DNA of 64,000 nucleotides from Asanoa hainanensis. GTDB taxonomy: Bacteria > Actinomycetota > Actinomycetes > Mycobacteriales > Micromonosporaceae. The stretch spans positions 496,001 to 560,000 of the forward strand of contig NZ_FZPH01000001.1 in the NCBI RefSeq assembly GCF_900188485.1, read 5' to 3'. This document shows positions 57,864 to 64,000 of this stretch, in pieces (position 1 is the stretch's first letter; the number at the start of each line of letters is the position of its first letter). Both the position numbers and the translations under genes were made by a program. The notes under the pieces were generated by a model. It was not told the DNA's origin and made no database searches. It saw only the letters and a program-made list of their open reading frames with translations.

Positions 57864-59272
57864 CAGGTGGTCGGCTTCGCCGGCTCGTACAGCCAGGTCT
57901 GGAAGAACGCGTCGAGCTGCTGGTGGCCGCGCTTCTCGGCCAGCCGGACGAAGTCGGCCGTGGTGACGTTGCCGTCGCGGTTGTGGGCGTACCAGTCGCG
58001 GAGCAGGGCGAAGAACGCCTTGTCACCGATCTTCACGCGGAGTGCCTGCAGTGTCATCGCGCCTCGATCGTAGACCGGGGAGCTGAACATGACCGCCGGT
58101 CCGCCGACGTTGGCCGGTGGGCGTGTCCAGAACGAGCTCGTCGGCGGGCGGGCGAAGGACGCGTCGAACGACTGCTGCGCGGTGTCGCCGCCGTGCCGCT
58201 CGTCGTAGTACCACTCCGACCAGGCCGCGAAGCCCTCGTTGAGCCAGATGTCCTGCCACACCGTCAGGCTCACGCTGTTGCCGAACCACTGGTGGGCGAT
58301 CTCGTGCACGACCGTGCCCGCGCCCGGCGTCTCGTCGTACTGCGACTTGGTCTGCGACTCGAGCGCGTAGCCGACCTCGGGCGCGTGGTCGACGATGCCG
58401 CCGCCACTGCTGAACGGGTACTCCCCGTACACCTTCGAGAAGAACGTGATGATCTCGGCCTCGGCGGCGAGCCGGTCGAACGCGCCCTTGGGCACCTCGA
58501 CGGGGTCGACCGCGTGGTAGAGCGGGATCCGGCCGACCTTGCTGACCCGCAGCTCGAACACGCCGTTGGTGACGGTCGCGAGGTAGGGCGCCATCGGCGA
58601 GTCCTCGCGCCAGCGCCACGTCGTCTTGCCCTTGTGGTCGTGCTTGCCGACGAGCCGGCCGTTGCCGATCGCGGTGATCCCCTTCGGGACGGTGATCGAG
58701 AAGTCGTACGTCGCCTTGTCCCGCGGGTTGTCGTTGGCCGGGTACCAGCCCGGCGATCCCTGCGGCTCGTTGACGACGAACGCGCCGTCGGCCGTGGTCA
58801 CCCAGCCCTCGCTGCTGCCGTCGGGGTCGATCACTTCGGTCGGCTCGCCCGCGTAGTCGACGCGCACGGTGAACGTGCGCCCGGCCCGCAGCATCCGCTT
58901 CGGCGTGATGACCAGCTCCTGGCCGTCCCGGGTGAACCGCGCCCGGTCGCCGTCGACCCGCAGCGAGCTGATGCTGAAGCCACGCAGGTCGAGGTCGAAC
59001 CGGGTGAGGTTCTGGGTGGCCCGCGCGGTGATCACCGCGGTGGCGTCGAGCTGGTTGCCGGTGCGGTTGTAGTCGAGGTCGAGGGAGTAGTGCCGCACGT
59101 CGTAGCCGCCGTTGCCGGCAAGCGGGAAGTAGGAGTCGCCGAGGCCCGGCGAGCCGATGGTCGAGCCACCCCCGGCGAGGGCGGGTGTGGCGACGGCGAG
59201 CGCGGTCAGCGCGGCGACGGCACCGGCGGCGGCACGTCGCAACAGGACAGACGGCAAGGCGGTCCTCCTCAT
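57860..59272 (-). CDS. Secreted M1-family metallopeptidase
   Basis: The 470-residue exported zinc aminopeptidase-like protein has a signal peptide (MRRTALPSVLLRRAAAG.., cut near ALA at ~33). The zinc motif HEIAH spans residues 323-327 with the third ligand Glu in NEGFAAWSEW 18 residues on. A GGGIVDHAPEVGYALESQT segment replaces the usual GAMEN, as in secreted actinobacterial M1 proteins. It is shorter than full aminopeptidase N and lacks the C-terminal helical domain. ATG 59272 was chosen over 59329 because the signal peptide starts there. Confidence 0.88.
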   Translation of the reverse strand: MRRTALPSVLLRRAAAGAVAALTALAVATPALAGGGSTIGSPGLGDSYFPLAGNGGYDVRHYSLDLDYNRTGNQLDATAVITARATQNLTRFDLDLRGFSISSLRVDGDRARFTRDGQELVITPKRMLRAGRTFTVRVDYAGEPTEVIDPDGSSEGWVTTADGAFVVNEPQGSPGWYPANDNPRDKATYDFSITVPKGITAIGNGRLVGKHDHKGKTTWRWREDSPMAPYLATVTNGVFELRVSKVGRIPLYHAVDPVEVPKGAFDRLAAEAEIITFFSKVYGEYPFSSGGGIVDHAPEVGYALESQTKSQYDETPGAGTVVHEIAHQWFGNSVSLTVWQDIWLNEGFAAWSEWYYDERHGGDTAQQSFDASFARPPTSSFWTRPPANVGGPAVMFSSPVYDRGAMTLQALRVKIGDKAFFALLRDWYAHNRDGNVTTADFVRLAEKRGHQQLDAFFQTWLYEPAKPTTW

Positions 59273-59325
59273 CGAGAGCTGCAAGCCGATCCTCGCACCG
59301 GTCCACAGGAGACGTCCAGCGACGA

Positions 59326-61728
59326 TCATCCCGTCGGATCGGCCGGCCAGGCATGTTTCGGGTAGCGCCCGCGCAGCTCAGCGCGGACCTGCGGGTAGCC
59401 GGTGCGCCAGAACGACGCGAGGTCGCGGGTCACCGCCACCGGCCGGCCGGCGGGCGAGAGCAGGTGCAGCAGCACGGGTACGCGGCCCTCGGCGACGGTC
59501 GGCGTGTCCCGCCAACCGAACGCCTCCTGCACCTTGAGCGCGACCACCGGCGCCTCCGCGTCCGCGTAGTCGACCCGCAGCCGCCGCTCCCCCGGCCCGG
59601 CGACCCGCTCGGGCGCGACCGCGTCCAGCCGGCCGGCGATCTGCCAGGGCAGCAACCGGCGCAGCGCGGCGGCGACGTCGATCCTGGTCAGGTCGGCGCG
59701 CCGCCGGGCGCGGGCCAGCTCGGGCCCGAGCCAGTTGGGGGCGGTTTCGAGCAGGGCGGCGTCGCTCACGTCGGGCCACGGCTCGCCGAGCGCGTGGCGG
59801 GCGAAGGCCAACCGTTGCCGCAGCGCGACCGCCCCTGGGGACCAGCGCAGCAGCCCGAGCCCTTCCTTCGCGAGCCCCTCGCGGAGCGCCGCGGCGACGA
59901 GCTCGGCCGGGGGCGTCGACAATGGACGCTCGACGAGCGGGACGGCGCCGAGCCGCTCCACCCGGCGGGCCACCACGTCGCCGCCGGACCAGGCGACCTC
60001 CTCCTCCGTGGCGAGGAGTGACGCGCCGGCCTCCCGCGCGGTCGCCTCGTCGATGACCACCGCCGAACGGATCCGCGCGGAGGCGCGGCCCGGCGGGCGG
60101 TCCGCGGCGGCGACGGCCAGCCAGTCGGAGCCGGCCAGCGGCGAGCCCGGCGTCAGGTCCGCCGCGGTCCCGCCACTCATCAGGTACGCGGACGCGCCGG
60201 CGCCGCGGGCCCTGGCCAGCCGTTCCGGGTACGCGAGCCCGACCAGCAGCCCGGCGGCCAGGTCGTCGGGCAACCGCGCGGCGCCGCGCACCGCGCCGAG
60301 GTCGGAGCGCAGGCGGCGTACCTCCCGCTGATAGGCCGGGTCAGCGCGAACCCGGCGCCAGCCCGCGACCAGATCCTCGGTGGCGCTCTCGCGGTCGAGC
60401 AGGGCGACCACCTCGGCGGCCCGGTCGGCGCCGACCACGGGCGCGCCGTCGAGCAACGCCCGGGCCAGCCGGGGATGCGTGCCGACCCCGGCGATCCGCC
60501 GGCCGCGGTCGGTGACCCGCCCGGCGTCGTCGAGCGCCCCGAGCGCCCGGAGCGTCTCGACCGCGACCGTCATCGGCCCGGCCGGAGGCGCTTCGGGCAG
60601 CGCCAGCCCCTGCCCGCCCGGAGCACCCCAGAGCGCCAAGTCGAGCGCGAAGCCGGTGAGGTCGGCGGCCGCGATCTCGGGCTCGGGGAAGGCCGGCAGC
60701 CGGTCGTGCGCGGCCTGGGACCAGCAGCGGTAGACGGTGCCTTCCAGCTCCCGTCCCGCCCGGCCCGCGCGCTGCTCGGCGACGGCCTTGGAGACGGGCA
60801 CGGTGACCAGAGCGCCGAGGCCGCGGGCATGGTCGGTGCGCGGCACCCGGGCCAGTCCGGCGTCGACCACGACGCGGACACCTGGGACGGTCAGGCTGCT
60901 CTCGGCGACCGCCGTCGCGAGCACGACCCGACGCTGTGCGGACGGGCGCAGCACGGCGTCCTGCTCGGCGGCGTCCTGGCGACCGAGCAGCATCCACACG
61001 GGTAGGTCTCTCAGCCGCTCGGCGACCGAGGCGATCTCGCCCGCGCCCGGCAGGAACACGAGGATGTCGCCAGCGCGCTCGTGGAACGCCCGGCGCGTGG
61101 TGGCGGCGACGTGGTCGAGCAGCTTCGGGTCGACCCGCAGGCCACGCGGTGGATCCACCTTGGATGGTGGCGCCCAGACCACGTCGACAGGGTGCAGCGC
61201 GTCGTCGGCGGTGACGGTCGGCCCGAGCAGGTCGGCCAGTCGGGCCGTGTCGGCGGTCGCCGAGGTGGCCAGCAGACGCAGGTCGGGACGCAGGTTGGCC
61301 CGCACGTCGACACAGAACGCCAGCGCGAGGTCCGAGTCGAGGTGGCGCTCGTGGCACTCGTCGAGGATCACGGTGTCGAAGCCGTCGAGGCCCGGGTCGT
61401 GCTGGAGCCGCCGCACCAGCAGGCCGGTGGTGACCACCTCGACGCGCGTGTCGGGGCCGGTCCGTCGCTCACCGCGCACGGCGTACCCGACGCGCCCGCC
61501 GACCCGTTCCCCGAGGAGCGCGGCCATCCGCCGGGCAGCGGCCCGGGTGGCCAGCCGCCGCGGCTCGGCGATCAGCACCCGCCCGTGACCGGCGAGGTCG
61601 AGCGGCACCAGGGTCGTCTTACCGGTGCCGGGCGGCGCGACGAGCACGGCACTGCCGTGCCCGTCCAACGCCTCCCGCACCCGCGGCAGCACACGGCGGA
61701 TCGGCAGGTCAGGCTCGAGGGGAAGCAA
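59326..61728 (-). CDS. hrpB: ATP-dependent helicase HrpB
   Basis: The 800-residue DEAH/RHA-type helicase carries motif I APPGTGKTT (~residue 32), motif II LDECHERH, motif III ATSAT and motif VI QRAGRAGRELEG. The C-terminal ~120 residues (LLPWQIAGRLDAVAPERV, VPVLLHLLSPAGRPVAVT) are the HrpB-specific domain. Cellular role is uncertain; HrpB is widespread in bacteria. A TTG at 61728 is the only reasonable start near the homology, without a clear ribosome-binding site and eight bases after the preceding small gene, so coupling is likely. Confidence 0.9.
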   Translation of the reverse strand: MLPLEPDLPIRRVLPRVREALDGHGSAVLVAPPGTGKTTLVPLDLAGHGRVLIAEPRRLATRAAARRMAALLGERVGGRVGYAVRGERRTGPDTRVEVVTTGLLVRRLQHDPGLDGFDTVILDECHERHLDSDLALAFCVDVRANLRPDLRLLATSATADTARLADLLGPTVTADDALHPVDVVWAPPSKVDPPRGLRVDPKLLDHVAATTRRAFHERAGDILVFLPGAGEIASVAERLRDLPVWMLLGRQDAAEQDAVLRPSAQRRVVLATAVAESSLTVPGVRVVVDAGLARVPRTDHARGLGALVTVPVSKAVAEQRAGRAGRELEGTVYRCWSQAAHDRLPAFPEPEIAAADLTGFALDLALWGAPGGQGLALPEAPPAGPMTVAVETLRALGALDDAGRVTDRGRRIAGVGTHPRLARALLDGAPVVGADRAAEVVALLDRESATEDLVAGWRRVRADPAYQREVRRLRSDLGAVRGAARLPDDLAAGLLVGLAYPERLARARGAGASAYLMSGGTAADLTPGSPLAGSDWLAVAAADRPPGRASARIRSAVVIDEATAREAGASLLATEEEVAWSGGDVVARRVERLGAVPLVERPLSTPPAELVAAALREGLAKEGLGLLRWSPGAVALRQRLAFARHALGEPWPDVSDAALLETAPNWLGPELARARRRADLTRIDVAAALRRLLPWQIAGRLDAVAPERVAGPGERRLRVDYADAEAPVVALKVQEAFGWRDTPTVAEGRVPVLLHLLSPAGRPVAVTRDLASFWRTGYPQVRAELRGRYPKHAWPADPTG

Positions 61729-61736
61729 AGAAGCGG

Positions 61737-61913
61737 TCAGTTCGAGGTGGCGGAGTCCTCGGCCGTCGGCGCGGGCTGCACGGCGAACGGGTCGAGGAGC
61801 TGGCGCATCGCCTCGGCTCCGCCGTCAGGTGCTGGTCCCGGTTCGCCGGCGGCGTCGCCCGCCGCACCGTCCGCGGCCAGGAACAGGCTCGCGTGGTCGT
61901 GGTTCGCTGTCAT
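61737..61913 (-). CDS. Unknown acidic 58-residue protein
   Basis: The short frame encodes an Ala/Gly/Pro-rich acidic protein (MTANHDHASLFLAADGAAGD, EAMRQLLDPFAVQPAPTAED) without a recognisable domain. The ATG at 61913 is preceded by GAAGG at six bases, which supports translation. It ends eight bases before hrpB and is likely cotranscribed with it. Confidence 0.5.
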   Translation of the reverse strand: MTANHDHASLFLAADGAAGDAAGEPGPAPDGGAEAMRQLLDPFAVQPAPTAEDSATSN

Positions 61914-61985
61914 CAACATCCTTCTCAACTGGTGCGGCCCACGTGGTGCGAACCGCACTCAGTGTGACAGACGGGGCCGCCGCGC

Positions 61986-61991
61986 TACGCT
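61986..61991 (+). promoter_or_regulatory. Putative -10 box of the MpaB-like gene, leaderless
   Basis: TACGCT lies seven bases before the GTG at 61999, with no ribosome-binding site between. This fits a leaderless transcript. Confidence 0.45.
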
Positions 61992-61998
61992 CGGCGCG

Positions 61999-62862
61999 GT
62001 GAAGAACCGGTACCGGAACCTCGATCGCATCCGCAGCCTCGATCCGGTGCGGGACTACGTCGAGATCTACCGGACGATGGTTCGGTTCGAGTTTCCGTGG
62101 GATCTCAAGCTCGCGCTCAACCTGGCCTTCAACCGTACGTTCTCGACACCGACCGTCGCCGCGATCCTGGCCTCCACCGGTGAGCTGACCAAGCGCACCC
62201 AGCGCCGGGTCGACGACACCGGGCTGTTGATGTTCGAGATCGTGCTGCACGGGTTCGACCATCCGCGCGGCCGGGCCGCGATCCGCCGGATGAACCAGCT
62301 CCACCGGCCGCACCGTGGCGTCCCGGCCGACGAGTTCGTATATGTCCTGGCGTGCCTCGTCGTCGTTCCGTTGCGGTGGCTCGACCGCTACGGCTGGCGT
62401 CGGCCCTGCTGCCACGAGCGGGAGGCCACCTACCGGTTCTACCGTGAGCTCGGGGAGCACCTCGGCGTCAACGGCCTCCCCGACTCGTTGGCGGAGCTCG
62501 AGCGCTGGTTCGACGACTACGACCGTGCGCACCTGGTGCCGAACGAGCCCGCGGCCACCATCGAGCGGGCCACCCGCTCGCTGCTGCTCACCCGGCTCCC
62601 TCGCGCACTGTCGCCGTTGGGCAATGCCCTGGTCAGCGCCCTCTACGACGAGCGGCTGCGAGCCGCCACCGGCGTGCCACCGCCGGCATGGCCGGTGCGC
62701 GCCGGCCTGCACGCGGCGCTCAAGGCCCGGGCGGCGATCCAACGCCACCTCGGCCGGCCGCGCGCCGTCGGGATGTTCGAGGACGGCATCAACACGAAGT
62801 CCTATCCGGACGGGTACGAGATCAGCGAGCTCGGACCGGGACCCGCAGCACGGTCGCGGTGA
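61999..62862 (+). CDS. Oxygenase MpaB-family (DUF2236) protein
   Basis: The 287-residue helical protein resembles the DUF2236/MpaB oxygenase family, related to latex-clearing protein Lcp, in which a His binds heme b. Segments include YRTMVRFEFPWDLKLALNLA, STGELTKRTQRRVDDTGLL and GFDHPRGRAAIRRMNQLHRP (heme-side His candidates), and LERWFDDYDRAHLVPNEPAA. The conserved RMNQLHR motif is the strongest indicator. Substrate is unknown. The GTG start appears leaderless. Its 3' end overlaps the convergent kelch gene by 41 bp. Confidence 0.78.
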   Translation: MKNRYRNLDRIRSLDPVRDYVEIYRTMVRFEFPWDLKLALNLAFNRTFSTPTVAAILASTGELTKRTQRRVDDTGLLMFEIVLHGFDHPRGRAAIRRMNQLHRPHRGVPADEFVYVLACLVVVPLRWLDRYGWRRPCCHEREATYRFYRELGEHLGVNGLPDSLAELERWFDDYDRAHLVPNEPAATIERATRSLLLTRLPRALSPLGNALVSALYDERLRAATGVPPPAWPVRAGLHAALKARAAIQRHLGRPRAVGMFEDGINTKSYPDGYEISELGPGPAARSR

Positions 62863-63904
62863 CCCGGGTGCGGTCGTCGTAGCCGCCGGTGACCAGGACC
62901 GAGCCGTCCGGCAGCGGGGCCACCGCCGGGTACTGCCGTTCCACCGTGCCCCGCGCCGCCACCTCGAACCGGCCGTCGGCGTACACCTCGACGCCGTAGC
63001 CACCCGCCACCGCGAGCCGGCCGTCCGGCAGGGCGACCACCGCGTCGGAGATCTTGTAGCGGGGCTCGGCCATCGACGCCGCGGGCGTGAAACGACCGGC
63101 GCGCGGGTCGAAGAGCAGCGTCGTGGCCAGCCGGGCAGCGGCGTCGTCGGCCGTCTGCCCGCCGACGACCAGCGCCCGCCCGTCCGGCAACGGCGCCGCC
63201 GCCAGCTTGTAGGACGGCATCGGCAGGCGGCCCGGCACCTCCTGCCACGCGTCCCGCGCCGGGTCGTACAGCAACGCCGTGTCGAGCAGCCCCACCCCGT
63301 GTGCCGTCGCGGACTGCCCACCGACGACCAGAACCCGGCCGTCGGCCAGCAGCGCGGCGCCATGCCGGGAGCGCGGGCCCGGCAGCGGGGCGACCGCACG
63401 GAAACCGGTGCCGTCGAAGACCTCGGCCGTCGCCAGCGCCGCCCGCCCGGACACGCCGCCGACCAGCAGGACCCGGCCGTCGGGCAGCCGGGTCGCCGTG
63501 TGGTTGGCCCGTCGGGCGGTCATGGTGCCGGCCGGCACGAAGGTCGTACCCGTGAAGATCTCGGCCGTGCCGCTCGGTGCCGACGTCTCGCCGGGAAAAC
63601 CGCCCGCGACCAGCACCCGGCCGTCGGGCAGCGCGGTCGCGGTGTGGTTGAACCGCGCCTCGGCCAGCGCAGGGCCGGCCACGAACCGGCCGTCGACGTA
63701 GAGCTCGGAGGTCGACTGCGTCTCACCGCAGCCGTCGGTCGCACAACCGCCGGCGATCAGCACCCGGCCGTCCGGCAGGGGCGTCGCGGTGTGCGCGGCC
63801 CGGGCCACCCGCATGGCCGCCTCCGGCGGGCCGACCGGCACGGGTGGATCATCGACACAGCCGGCCAGCACGACGGCCACGAGCAGGAGCGGGACACGCC
63901 TCAT
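62822..63904 (-). CDS. Kelch-repeat lipoprotein
   Basis: The 360-residue exported protein has a lipoprotein signal (MRRVPLLLVAVVLAGCVDD, Cys16). The rest is a beta-propeller of about seven or eight kelch repeats, each with a DGRVLxxGG core (PLPDGRVLIAGG, ALPDGRVLVAGG, RLPDGRVLLVGG, PLPDGSVLVTGG). Kelch propellers bind proteins or sugars; some are galactose-oxidase-like, but the copper ligands are not seen. ATG 63904 was chosen because the signal peptide begins there. No neighbours suggest a role. Confidence 0.82.
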   Translation of the reverse strand: MRRVPLLLVAVVLAGCVDDPPVPVGPPEAAMRVARAAHTATPLPDGRVLIAGGCATDGCGETQSTSELYVDGRFVAGPALAEARFNHTATALPDGRVLVAGGFPGETSAPSGTAEIFTGTTFVPAGTMTARRANHTATRLPDGRVLLVGGVSGRAALATAEVFDGTGFRAVAPLPGPRSRHGAALLADGRVLVVGGQSATAHGVGLLDTALLYDPARDAWQEVPGRLPMPSYKLAAAPLPDGRALVVGGQTADDAAARLATTLLFDPRAGRFTPAASMAEPRYKISDAVVALPDGRLAVAGGYGVEVYADGRFEVAARGTVERQYPAVAPLPDGSVLVTGGYDDRTRVTATVLRVPVRAR

Positions 63905-63977
63905 GCGGCTGACGAGTCCCCAGGATGTCGTCAGGTTCACACCGGCCCGCTTTCAGCAGATTCTCACCGACCCGCGC

Positions 63978-63983
63978 TACCTT
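63978..63983 (+). promoter_or_regulatory. Putative -10 box of the gene starting at 63991
   Basis: TACCTT lies seven bases before an ATG at 63991, the same leaderless layout as at 61999 and 52779. Confidence 0.35.
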
Positions 63984-63990
63984 GCAAGGC

Positions 63991-64000
63991 ATGGACGAGA
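63991..64000 (+). CDS. Start of an unidentified gene (three codons)
   Basis: ATG GAC GAG runs off the right edge. It is called only because of the -10-like TACCTT at the right distance; nothing can be said about its product. Confidence 0.25.

Noticed and set aside
1-64000. CRISPR arrays, tRNA or rRNA genes, insertion sequences, prophage
   Set aside because: No spaced direct repeats, no cloverleaf or conserved rRNA segments, and no transposase, integrase or phage structural proteins were seen. Spacers are all under 300 bp.

Overview
The window is about 72% G+C with dense, overlapping operons, GTG/TTG starts, ATGA/GTGA stop-start junctions and several genes that appear to be leaderless. This points to a high-GC actinomycete. 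A short intercistronic repeat at about 8.95-9.02 kb looks to me like elements seen in Micromonosporaceae (Actinoplanes/Dactylosporangium/Micromonospora type), but that family assignment is an inference. No rRNA, tRNA, CRISPR, phage or insertion sequence was seen.

Region 1 (1-16.8 kb) handles methylated amines. On the minus strand are the 5' end of soxB, a dimethylglycine oxidase, a ProVWX-type betaine importer (with a double-length permease) and a pyrrolysine-free MttB-family methyltransferase. Divergently, an IclR regulator, a corrinoid protein, a pterin-dependent methyltransferase, a [2Fe-2S] corrinoid-reactivating ATPase, a DUF1638 protein and a second (PotABCD-like) ABC importer form one plus-strand operon. 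Together they suggest a full route: betaine uptake, corrinoid-dependent removal of the first methyl to tetrahydrofolate, then oxidative removal of the second and third. A palindrome lies over the mttB promoter.

Region 2 (16.8-32.3 kb) holds a small secreted protein, a secreted Xaa-Pro peptidase with a 23-bp palindrome upstream, and a galactoside locus. The locus has two unrelated alpha-galactosidase-type enzymes (GH97 with an NPCBM module, and GH36), an ABC sugar importer without its own ATPase, and an oxidative (De Ley-Doudoroff) galactose route: dehydrogenase, mutarotase, DgoD, KDGal kinase and KDPGal aldolase, with a divergent AraC regulator.

Region 3 (32.3-50.5 kb) is the most unusual. 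It mixes genes of the Nit1C 'nitrogen starvation' set (GNAT, CX8CX2C radical SAM, MSMEG_0565-type glycosyltransferase, MSMEG_0572 family, AIR-synthase-like protein), without a nitrilase, with a carbamoyl-transfer set (FdrA, DUF1116, carbamate kinase). A seven-gene overlapping operon encodes a phosphosulfolactate-synthase-like protein, an unknown cysteine-containing protein, two fumarase/aspartase-superfamily lyases, a D-cysteine desulfhydrase-like PLP enzyme, DUF1116 and OsmC. I recognise no described pathway with this composition. An XRE-cupin regulator sits between its parts. The right edge carries a tail-to-tail deletion scar between the AIRS-like gene and a DedA remnant.

Region 4 (50.5-64 kb) is more ordinary: a Tat-exported PhoX phosphatase, a TetR-controlled SDR/MFS/SnoaL locus with five copies of a 17-bp operator, a DUF3533-like membrane protein, nitronate monooxygenase, a secreted M1 peptidase, HrpB helicase, an MpaB-family oxygenase and a kelch-repeat lipoprotein.
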